A stretch of DNA of 5,269 nucleotides from Alphaproteobacteria bacterium (lineage in GTDB: Bacteria > Pseudomonadota > Alphaproteobacteria > Rhodospirillales > Rhodospirillaceae), in the NCBI GenBank assembly GCA_015228695.1, contig JADGDA010000187.1:1-5269 (forward strand), read 5' to 3'. The notes below the pieces were generated by a model that was not told where the DNA came from, did no database searches, and saw only the letters and a program-made list of their open reading frames with translations. Made by a program: the position numbers and the translations under genes. Each line of letters starts with the position of its first letter. Position 1 is the stretch's first letter. This document shows, in pieces, positions 1 through 5,269 of this stretch.

Positions 1-2129
1 CCATCCCTGCCCTCCGGACCGGTGACGGTCACGATGATGCCCTTGACCCGGAACAGGTCGTTGATCTTGTTCATGACGTCCTGGGCCTCCTCCTTGGAGG
101 CGAAGGGGCCGCTGCGGATGCGCTGGAACTTTCGTCCCCGGATTTCGACCGGGTCGATGACCAGGGGCAAATCGTGAAGCTCGGCGATCCGTCTGGCCTC
201 GTTGACGCTCCGTTGCAGGGCGAGGGAGGCGATCTGGATATAGTACGCGCGCCGCTCGCCGATGACCGGAAGCTCCGGGACCGGCCGCACCCGCTGCGGC
301 GGCGGCTCCTGCGTATCGGCCGGGGTCTCCAGCGTGTCGGGCCGTTGCGGCTCGGGCATGTCGGGCGGCGGCTCCGCCGTGTCGAATAACCGCGGCTCCG
401 TCGTTCCGGCGGGGAGGGGAGGGGGAGAAGAAGGAGAAGAAGGAGAAGAAGGAGAAGAAGGAGAAGAAGGAGAAGGGGGGGCCGCATCCCCTCGGGTGTC
501 GGGCTTGGCGTCTCCGTCGCTCCGGTATTCCACGGCGCCTCCGCCGAGGCTGCGGAACAGGGAGACGGCGGCGTCCAGGCGCTCGTAACGGGTCGAGGCC
601 AGGGCGTCCTCGGTGTCGTGCTGAATCCGCTGGGCGTCCAGGACCGTCAGATAGTCGTTGCTGCCGATGTTCATGCCCAGCAGGCCCAGTTCATAGGCGT
701 TGACGGCGTGCTCGCGGGCTTCCTTCTGCGCCTTTTCCTGTTCTTCCCACAGGTAGACGGCGGCAAAGGCGTCGTTCACGTCGCGCACCGCATCGATGAT
801 GGTCTGGCGATAGGCCTCGACCCGCTCGGCGTAGACGGCCTCGTTATAGGTGATTTCGCTGCGCGTCTTTCCGTTGTCGAACAGGGTGGCGGACAGATTG
901 GCGGCAAGGGAGTAGAAGAACGCGGCCGGCGACAGCAAGGTGCCGAGATAGGCCGAGCCGTACCCGGTCTCCGCGCTGAGCGAGAAACTGGGCATCAGCT
1001 TGCCCGTTGCCGCCCGGATGCTGGCGTTGGAGGAGGCCAGATTGGCCTCGGCCTTGCGGATGTCGGGCCGCCGGGCCATCAATTCGGACGGCATGATCAC
1101 CGGCACTCGCGGCAGGTGGGCGGCGTTCAGGCTCGTTTCCCTCAAGGTCAGGGAGTCCGGCAGTTCACCGATCAGCGTGGCGAGTTTCGACTGCAACTGA
1201 ACGCGCTGGAGACGGAGCGGCGGCACCACCGCCCTGGCCTGGGCCAGGGCGGTGTTCTGCTGCTCGACCTCCACGTTGTTCCCCTCGCCGACCGCCTCGC
1301 GCTTGATGACGGTGGTCAGGACCCGGTCCATGTTGGCGATGTTGCGCTGGGCGATCGCGATGCGGTCGCAGGTCTCCAGATATTGGAAATACGTGGACAC
1401 CACATCGGCGACGAAGGTGATGGAAATGGCTTCCATGTCGTAGATGCTGGCCTGGGCCGTCGCCAGGGCCGCCTCCACCGTGGCGCTGTTCTTGCCCCAG
1501 GCGTCGATCTCATAGCTGGTGGTCAGGCTGAGCTGATACGTGCGCTGGGAGGTCCGTTTGTCCTTGCCCCTGCTCCGCAGCCCCTCGGTCAGGGAGTCGA
1601 TCTGGTCCTTTCCCGTCACCTGCATCGAGGGAAGCAGCGCGCCCGCGGGCACTCCCGCCTGAGCCTCGGCCTGGGCGATGCGCTGCATCGCCGCCTTCAG
1701 GCTATGGCCGTTGCTCAAGCCCCGCTTGACCAGACGGTTCAGTTCCTCCACCCCGAATTCGCGCCACCACTCATAGCTGGGAGCGGGCATGGCGGGATCG
1801 GACGGCGGCGACTCGGCGGCGGCGGTTTCCCGATACCCCTCCTCGGGCAGACCCTCCTCGGGCAAATCGGGGGGGGTGCGGAACTTTTCCGGGGAAGCGT
1901 TTTGAAAAGCCGGAGGAAGCTCCTGCTCCGGTAGTACCAGCGGGGGGCCCATGGAACAACCGACCAGGGAAAGGACAATGCCGACCGCAAGCGCCGACAC
2001 GCCCGTCCGCCTTATTCCCAAAGGCGGAATCCGCCTTATTCCCAGAGGCGGGGTCCGCCTTATTCCCGAAGGCGGGGACCGCCTTGGGGGGCGGACATCC
2101 GGTCGGCGCCTGCAATCCCTTTCCTTCAT
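1..2129 (-). CDS. TolC/NodT-family outer-membrane efflux lipoprotein with C-terminal SPOR domain (3' end outside window)
   Basis: Translating the minus strand from ATG 2129-2127 gives 709 open codons that run off the left edge. The start is supported by GGAG at 2138-2135, 5 nt upstream. Residues 1-58 form a lipoprotein signal: a long Arg/Pro n-region built from 8-residue repeats, a hydrophobic core and lipobox LVGC (Cys58, followed by Ser, which favours outer-membrane sorting). An acidic Pro-rich spacer with a duplicated LPEEG follows. From about residue 119 (YEWWREF) to 530 (SLGGGA) lies a complete outer-membrane factor, with YEIDAWGK near 200, RRPDIRKAEANL near 352 and FDNGK near 417, as in CusC/OprM proteins. 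Residues 551-569 are a Pro-Ser-Ser linker. Residues about 620-705 match SPOR: YYIQIASL, then RIRSGPFASKEEAQ. Known: outer-membrane factors form trimeric channels for RND, MFS or type I exporters, and SPOR binds denuded peptidoglycan. Inferred: a channel anchored to the wall or septum. The transported substrate is not evident, and no pump gene is in view. Confidence 0.92.
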   Translation of the reverse strand, partial: MKERDCRRRPDVRPPRRSPPSGIRRTPPLGIRRIPPLGIRRTGVSALAVGIVLSLVGCSMGPPLVLPEQELPPAFQNASPEKFRTPPDLPEEGLPEEGYRETAAAESPPSDPAMPAPSYEWWREFGVEELNRLVKRGLSNGHSLKAAMQRIAQAEAQAGVPAGALLPSMQVTGKDQIDSLTEGLRSRGKDKRTSQRTYQLSLTTSYEIDAWGKNSATVEAALATAQASIYDMEAISITFVADVVSTYFQYLETCDRIAIAQRNIANMDRVLTTVIKREAVGEGNNVEVEQQNTALAQARAVVPPLRLQRVQLQSKLATLIGELPDSLTLRETSLNAAHLPRVPVIMPSELMARRPDIRKAEANLASSNASIRAATGKLMPSFSLSAETGYGSAYLGTLLSPAAFFYSLAANLSATLFDNGKTRSEITYNEAVYAERVEAYRQTIIDAVRDVNDAFAAVYLWEEQEKAQKEAREHAVNAYELGLLGMNIGSNDYLTVLDAQRIQHDTEDALASTRYERLDAAVSLFRSLGGGAVEYRSDGDAKPDTRGDAAPPSPSSPSSPSSPSSPSSPPPLPAGTTEPRLFDTAEPPPDMPEPQRPDTLETPADTQEPPPQRVRPVPELPVIGERRAYYIQIASLALQRSVNEARRIAELHDLPLVIDPVEIRGRKFQRIRSGPFASKEEAQDVMNKINDLFRVKGIIVTVTGPEGRD
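425..475 (-). repeat. 9-bp microsatellite coding for the Pro-Ser-Ser linker
   Basis: The plus-strand unit GAGAAGAAG is repeated exactly 5.7 times (425-475). Read on the minus strand it gives Pro-Ser-Ser triplets joining the channel domain to the SPOR domain. Because the unit is nine bases, slippage would change linker length without breaking the frame. It lies inside an unbroken purine run from 411 to 481. Confidence 0.92.
2007..2096 (-). repeat. 24-bp palindromic tandem repeats inside the signal-peptide coding region
   Basis: Three 24-bp units (2007-2030, 2031-2054, 2055-2078) share CCGCCTTATTCCC followed by a variable base and AGGCGG; a shortened fourth copy follows at 2079-2096. On the minus strand they encode GIRR[T/I]PP[L/S]-type 8-mers in the n-region of the efflux lipoprotein signal peptide. 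Arms AAGGCGG and CCGCCTT are complementary, so each arm can pair within its unit (7-nt loop) or with the next unit (3-nt loop, as at 2021-2037 and 2069-2085), giving alternative hairpins just after the start codon. Confidence 0.9.
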
Positions 2130-2134
2130 CGACG

Positions 2135-2138
2135 CTCC
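2135..2138 (-). promoter_or_regulatory. Ribosome binding site deciding the efflux-lipoprotein start
   Basis: GGAG lies 5 nt before ATG 2129-2127. It favours this start over in-frame TTG 2021-2019 and GTG 2000-1998, which would give a shorter, more conventional signal peptide but have no clear ribosome binding site. This choice places the palindromic repeats inside the translated protein. Confidence 0.6.
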
Positions 2139-2166
2139 GACGGTCCTCAATCTATTGCACCCGGAT

Positions 2167-2191
2167 CGCTACCCATACCCCATGGGTAGCG
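2167..2191. promoter_or_regulatory. Perfect 10-bp inverted repeat upstream of the efflux-lipoprotein gene
   Basis: CGCTACCCAT (2167-2176) and ATGGGTAGCG (2182-2191) form a perfect dyad around a 5-base centre. It lies between the stop of the DUF3472-like gene and the efflux-lipoprotein start, ending 38 nt before that start. No T-run follows on the minus strand, so it is a poor terminator. It could be a regulator operator or an mRNA hairpin that separates expression of the two genes. I saw no convincing sigma70 promoter boxes around it. Confidence 0.5.
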
Positions 2192-2215
2192 GTGCGGAGT
2201 TTGGGCGATTTCCGG

Positions 2216-3079
2216 CTACCAAGCAAACGATTCGTAAAAACGTCCGTCCTTGGCACGGGGAAGGTGGGAATGGTCGTGGCGGCCGCCCATGTCGATGGCG
2301 ACCCAGCCGCCGGGTTGCCGCCGGGCCGCGGCATAGGGAGGAATGTCCGGCGCGTAATAGACGGTGGCCTTGCCGGGGATGACCGCTTCGCCGTTGATGC
2401 GCAGGCCGCCGTATCGGATGGTCGTGTGTGCGATGGTTTCCGGCGCGATGGCCTCGCCGTAAAGCTCGACGAACGACGCCAAGCGGGGGCCGAGGACGGC
2501 ATCCTTTCCCGGGAACCGCAGCATGCCGACGTCCCAGGACCGCCCGGTCGCCGTCTCGGTGATGGTCATCCTGACCCAGGTGTGGGCGGAGTCGCTCTCG
2601 GAAACGTCCAGGGAAACGATATAGCGGCCGCCGTGCCAGGGCACCCGTTGACGCACGCTGATGAAGTCGCCCTCGTAACCGGCGCTTTCCGTGAATCCGC
2701 CCGGAGCGGGGCGCATGGCGTCCGGGGACCGCTCGTCCCAGCGGGAGAAGAGGGCGATGCGGTCCCGGCCCCCCTCCGGGACCCGCGCTCCCGTCTGCAC
2801 GCCGCCGTAAAAACGGGTGGCGCCGAGGGTGCCCAGCCCGATGGCCGACAGATAGACCCGCTGGTCCGAGGGCAGATCGGTCAGAACGTCCATCTCCATG
2901 CTAAGGGAGCGGAAAGGGCCGGTCCGGGGCAAGTCCCACCACACCGTCGCCAGGGACCACGGCATCGGCCTCCACAGGGCGGAGGCCGGAATCGCGACGC
3001 AGACAAGGAGAACGGCGAGGATCGCGGCAAGGGCGGGTCCGAACCGGCGGCGCCGGGAGGATGGGGGCTGTCGCGTCAT
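2216..3079 (-). CDS. Exported protein with DUF3472-like domain
   Basis: The product is 287 residues if started at ATG 3079-3077, which is preceded by GAGAA with a 4-nt spacer. An in-frame TTG at 3094 would add five residues and overlap the upstream gene by 8 bp; I prefer the ATG. The N-terminus has a basic stretch (RRRR) and a hydrophobic core ending in ASA, a convincing Sec signal peptide or membrane anchor. The nearby Cys lacks a small residue before it, so it is not a lipoprotein. The middle contains FYGGVQ, RIALFSRWD, a Gly-rich GYEGDF, a VPWHGGRYIVSLDV strand segment and FVELYG. This order resembles DUF3472-type beta-sandwich proteins (observed G.Q, LFS.WD, G.EG, W..G..Y, SF.E pattern), which often accompany carbohydrate-active proteins. 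The function is unknown; a periplasmic or surface role is inferred. It begins 7 nt after the glycosyltransferase-methyltransferase gene and is probably translated from the same mRNA. Confidence 0.85.
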   Translation of the reverse strand: MTRQPPSSRRRRFGPALAAILAVLLVCVAIPASALWRPMPWSLATVWWDLPRTGPFRSLSMEMDVLTDLPSDQRVYLSAIGLGTLGATRFYGGVQTGARVPEGGRDRIALFSRWDERSPDAMRPAPGGFTESAGYEGDFISVRQRVPWHGGRYIVSLDVSESDSAHTWVRMTITETATGRSWDVGMLRFPGKDAVLGPRLASFVELYGEAIAPETIAHTTIRYGGLRINGEAVIPGKATVYYAPDIPPYAAARRQPGGWVAIDMGGRHDHSHLPRAKDGRFYESFAW

Positions 3080-3086
3080 CGTGTTC

Positions 3087-4655
3087 TCAGGCAAAGGTCT
3101 CGGGCAGGTCCCGGAGCAGCCAGACGCCCAGGGCCTTCGACGAATTGGGCAAGTCCTCGGAGAGCAGGGTGCGCGGCGGCGGCAGGGAGAACGGCGGGGC
3201 GGACAGGTCGATGGGCTGCCAGTTGCCGAGCTTGACCGGATCGTTCCGCCCCCTCTTGTGGGTGGTCGCGATCAGGTAGCGGGACCCGCTGGCGCGGAAA
3301 AGCGTCAGGGCGTCCTTGACCAGATGGTCCGGCAGGTGGGTCAGCACATCCCGGCACAAAATCGCATCGCAGGCGGGCAGGGTGTCCAGGGTCACGTCGG
3401 CCTGGACGAAAAAGTGATTGCCGCGCTGGCGGTACCGCTTGCGCAGGTCCTCCACCATCTCGCCCACCACGTCGTAACCGAAGTAGAAACGCAGCCCCTC
3501 GCTGATCTGGCTCATCCAGTTGAGGTCGCCGCAACCGGCATCGCCGACGACGCGGATATCGAGAAAGTCGAACAGTTCCGACAGCCTGGACCGGATGGTC
3601 TGGGTGCCCGTCAGGGAGGAACCGGGGCCGCTCCGGGTTTCCTGGGAGCCCCAGGTGTTGTTCAGATAGATTTTTCCGAAGACGTCGGCGGTCCGTTGCC
3701 GCCGCTCCTCCGGCTTCAACTCCCGCTCCAGGTCCTCGGCCGACTTGCCGTTGATCAGTCTGCGGGGGAAGTCGACGCCGCTGAACGCCATGTATTCCGC
3801 CAGGGTGCGCCGGGTTCCCAATCCGTACCTGTCGATCTCCGCGATCGCCTCGGGGTCGTCGCAGGTCTCCATCCCCAGGAGGTGCCGCAGCCGCTTGGAG
3901 GCCCGGATGTTGAGCTTTGTCCACCGTTTGTGGTCCTGCCAGTGCCGGGGGCGGTCGGCGCGCTTGGTGTAGTCGTGGTAGATGAGGACTCCGTTCGGGG
4001 CGTGGATGTCCCACCCGTGGGTCCACAGCCGGGCCGCCAGGGAAATCTCCTCGCCCTGGAAATAGAGATACGGGTCATAGGGAACGTCGCGGATGATCTC
4101 GCCCGGTCCGAACAGGAAGCCCGCCGCGCAGAAAGGATTGGGCTGCGGCGTTGCCGGGGCCTCCTTCACGGACACCCCCCGGGAATGGAGGCGGAGCACC
4201 CCGTCCTCGTTGAACTCGCGGGCGTACATGGTGGAGACGATGTCCGCCCCCAATGTGTTGGGGGGGGTATAAGAGGGCGGATAGGACGACAGCACCGCCC
4301 GCTCCGACGGGCACGCCGCGAGCATGGCGATCATCTTCTCGTCCCAGTCCTGGACCACGCGCATGTGGCTGTCGATCTGGAGCAGATATTCCTCGCCCTG
4401 CCACAGGGACTCCGCCCTGTGCCGGGCCCAGCAGGCCCCCAGACTCTCGCCGGCGGGAACCTCGATCACCCGGCACTGGTCGGGACGGGTCCGGAACAGA
4501 AAGCAGTCGGCGTCCTCCTCGGCCACGAATTGCCAGCAGATTCCCAGGAAGACGCGGTCCGGGTCGCTCGCCTTCTCGAACAGGTCCTTGACCGTCCATT
4601 GGCACTCGGTATCGCGATAGGCGGCGATATTGACGAAAATACGCGGGGTCGACAC
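3087..4655 (-). CDS. Bifunctional GlcNAc-type glycosyltransferase / SAM-dependent methyltransferase
   Basis: The product is 522 residues, without signal peptide or membrane segment, so cytoplasmic. The start is GTG 4655-4653: an in-frame TGA lies six codons upstream, and GAGGGA sits 11 nt before the GTG, a rather long spacing. Residues 1 to about 300 resemble the GlcNAc-transferase family (Pfam GlcNAc, the family of Skp1 hydroxyproline GlcNAc-transferase): IFVNIAAYRD at the N-terminus, a DXD-like DSH at 95-97 in LLQIDSHM, CAAGFLFGPGE at 176-186, and FQGEEISLAARLW at 199-211. Residues about 325-518 form a class I methyltransferase: NNTWGSQE at 332-339, GDAGCGDLNWM at 371-381 (SAM-binding motif I), YDVV at 394-397 (acidic motif II) and LCRDVLTHLP at 433-442 (motif IV). 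The acceptor is unknown. Inferred: a sugar is added to a protein or glycan and a methyl group is placed on the same product. The exported DUF3472-like gene follows directly. Confidence 0.9.
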   Translation of the reverse strand: MSTPRIFVNIAAYRDTECQWTVKDLFEKASDPDRVFLGICWQFVAEEDADCFLFRTRPDQCRVIEVPAGESLGACWARHRAESLWQGEEYLLQIDSHMRVVQDWDEKMIAMLAACPSERAVLSSYPPSYTPPNTLGADIVSTMYAREFNEDGVLRLHSRGVSVKEAPATPQPNPFCAAGFLFGPGEIIRDVPYDPYLYFQGEEISLAARLWTHGWDIHAPNGVLIYHDYTKRADRPRHWQDHKRWTKLNIRASKRLRHLLGMETCDDPEAIAEIDRYGLGTRRTLAEYMAFSGVDFPRRLINGKSAEDLERELKPEERRQRTADVFGKIYLNNTWGSQETRSGPGSSLTGTQTIRSRLSELFDFLDIRVVGDAGCGDLNWMSQISEGLRFYFGYDVVGEMVEDLRKRYRQRGNHFFVQADVTLDTLPACDAILCRDVLTHLPDHLVKDALTLFRASGSRYLIATTHKRGRNDPVKLGNWQPIDLSAPPFSLPPPRTLLSEDLPNSSKALGVWLLRDLPETFA

Positions 4656-4680
4656 GGGGTTCTGGTTCCCTCAGAGCCTG

Positions 4681-4717
4681 AAAACCGCAGCCGCCGCCCC
4701 ATGTCGGAGGCGGCGGC
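4681..4717 (-). terminator. Probable intrinsic terminator after the RTX-like gene
   Basis: On the minus strand GCCGCCGCC (4717-4709) pairs perfectly with GGCGGCGGC (4698-4690) across a 10-nt loop. Four T residues (4684-4681) follow after a TGCGG spacer. It sits 29 nt after the RTX-like stop and before the glycosyltransferase start, as expected for a terminator. The T-run is short and does not directly abut the stem, so it may be only partly effective. Confidence 0.55.
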
Positions 4718-4745
4718 CCTCGGCCCTCAGGTCGGTTTCGTCACG

Positions 4746-5269
4746 TCACCACTCGATCTTCTCGATATTGGTGAAGGACACGTCGCCGTGCTCGGTGTGG
4801 ATCGTGCCGCTCTGGCCATGGGTGTCGATCGATCCGTGCTGGCTGGTATCCACGATCATCTGTCCGTCGATCTGCAACGTCCAGCCCCCTTCGCCGAGCG
4901 AGGCGGCGGGTCCGTCGTCCAGTTGGACCTCGATCGTGTCGACCCAGCTCCGCCCCGATCCTCCATCGACATCCGCGTGTCCGTGCACGTCCCCGAAGAT
5001 GAACAGGTCATTGCCCGCCGCACCATCGTAGTCATGCCCGCCAAACACCTCGGTCCCATCCCCACGGTCCCCATCGTGACCCGAGGAGTCTCTCCCGGAA
5101 GACCGTCCGTCACCCGAAGAGTCCCGTCCGGAAGACCGCCCGTCACCCGAGGAGTCCCGGCTGGAGGAGCGTCCGTCGTCCGAGGAGTCCCGGCTGGAGG
5201 AGCGTCCGTCGCCCGAGGAGTCCCGGCCGGAGGAGCGTCCGTCGCCCGAGGAGTCCCGGCCGGAAGAGC
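4746..5269 (-). CDS. C-terminal part of RTX-like, probably type I-secreted repeat protein (5' end outside window)
   Basis: This frame is open from the right edge to TGA at 4748-4746, giving the last 173 residues; the start lies beyond the window. It opens with about five and a half copies of an 11-residue repeat (RDSSGDGRSSG/S). A Gly/Asp-rich segment follows, GGHDYDGAAGNDLFIFGD then DVDGGSG, which resembles a degenerate RTX calcium-binding nonapeptide (GGxGxDxxxG). The tail has WVDTIEV, a GGWTLQIDGQ strand and SFTNIEKIEW at the extreme C-terminus. This ending is typical of large adhesins and other proteins exported by type I secretion, which are recognised by an uncleaved C-terminal signal. 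A GTG at 5048 could start a 100-residue ORF, but the open frame continues upstream with the repeat, so I read it as one long protein. It could be an adhesin, a hydrolase or an S-layer-like protein; the N-terminal part would decide. No type I ABC transporter or adaptor gene is visible. Confidence 0.85.
   Translation of the reverse strand, partial: SSGRDSSGDGRSSGRDSSGDGRSSSRDSSDDGRSSSRDSSGDGRSSGRDSSGDGRSSGRDSSGHDGDRGDGTEVFGGHDYDGAAGNDLFIFGDVHGHADVDGGSGRSWVDTIEVQLDDGPAASLGEGGWTLQIDGQMIVDTSQHGSIDTHGQSGTIHTEHGDVSFTNIEKIEW
5082..5269 (-). repeat. 33-bp in-frame tandem repeat encoding Ser/Arg/Asp/Gly 11-mers
   Basis: Five full units (5258-5226, 5225-5193, 5192-5160, 5159-5127, 5126-5094) each encode RDSSGDGRSS followed by Gly or Ser. 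One copy has Asp in place of the first Gly, and partial units sit at both ends. Copies differ by a few bases, mostly at Gly/Ser codons, so the array is diverging rather than newly made. The array reaches the right edge and may be longer. The peptide is hydrophilic with balanced charges, probably disordered, and about 45% Ser. Confidence 0.9.

Noticed and set aside
71..487. Minus-strand frame starting with a poly-Leu stretch, resembling a signal peptide
   Set aside because: The poly-Leu is the purine/pyrimidine microsatellite read out of frame. The true frame gives the Pro-Ser linker followed by SPOR.
618..1934. Long plus-strand open frame of 438 codons
   Set aside because: It is codon-aligned antisense to the efflux channel, whose minus-strand translation carries clear family motifs throughout. 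GC-rich DNA commonly leaves this frame open.
2007..2096. CRISPR-like array
   Set aside because: Units are only 24 bp, contiguous with no unique spacers, and lie in a coding frame.
1771..2115. Minus-strand frame with FGNKAD repeats
   Set aside because: It is the 24-bp array read in another frame; it shows no domain and overlaps the signal-peptide region of the channel gene.
2084..3235. Plus-strand 383-codon open frame
   Set aside because: It lies antisense to the DUF3472-like gene, has compositionally biased sequence rich in Gly/Arg/Ala and no recognisable motif.
3076..4026. Minus-strand 316-codon frame inside the glycosyltransferase-methyltransferase gene
   Set aside because: It is an out-of-frame shadow with Arg/Pro/Ala-rich low-complexity sequence; the 522-residue frame holds all the enzyme motifs.
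4746..5048. Independent 100-residue gene starting at GTG 5048
   Set aside because: The frame stays open to the right edge with matching repeat peptide, and RTX-like tails are normally the end of long proteins.

Overview
The window is GC-rich and every supported gene lies on the minus strand, so the map is best read from right to left. The SPOR-domain lipoprotein efflux factor, the RTX-type secreted protein and the high GC point to a Gram-negative proteobacterium. An alphaproteobacterium, perhaps of the Rhodospirillales, is my guess; no rRNA or housekeeping gene confirms it.

Layout, right to left. (1) 5269-4746: the C-terminal 173 residues of a large repetitive secreted protein, with an Arg/Asp/Ser/Gly 11-residue repeat array, an RTX-like calcium-binding segment and a terminal domain typical of type I secretion (T1SS) substrates. 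(2) 4717-4681: a GC-rich hairpin followed by a T-run, a plausible intrinsic terminator. (3) 4655-3087: a two-domain cytoplasmic enzyme, a GlcNAc-type glycosyltransferase fused to a class I SAM methyltransferase. (4) 3079-2216: an exported 287-residue protein with a DUF3472-like domain, starting 7 nt after gene 3 and so probably cotranscribed with it. (5) 2215-2130: a short gap holding a perfect 10-bp inverted repeat. (6) 2129 to the left edge: an outer-membrane efflux lipoprotein of the TolC/NodT/OprM type that carries, after a Pro/Ser linker, a C-terminal SPOR (peptidoglycan-binding) domain; its stop codon lies outside the window.

Together the genes look like a cell-surface module: a T1SS-type repeat protein, a protein- or glycan-modifying glycosyltransferase/methyltransferase, an exported probable carbohydrate- or surface-associated protein, and a trans-envelope channel that may be tethered to peptidoglycan. 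That functional link is inference from gene order. The most unusual points are the efflux-channel/SPOR fusion, a 24-bp palindromic repeat array inserted in frame into that protein's signal peptide, a 71-nt pure-purine tract encoding its linker, and the glycosyltransferase-methyltransferase fusion beside a Ser-rich repeat protein. No tRNA, rRNA, CRISPR array or insertion sequence was seen, and no stretch over 300 bases lacks a gene.
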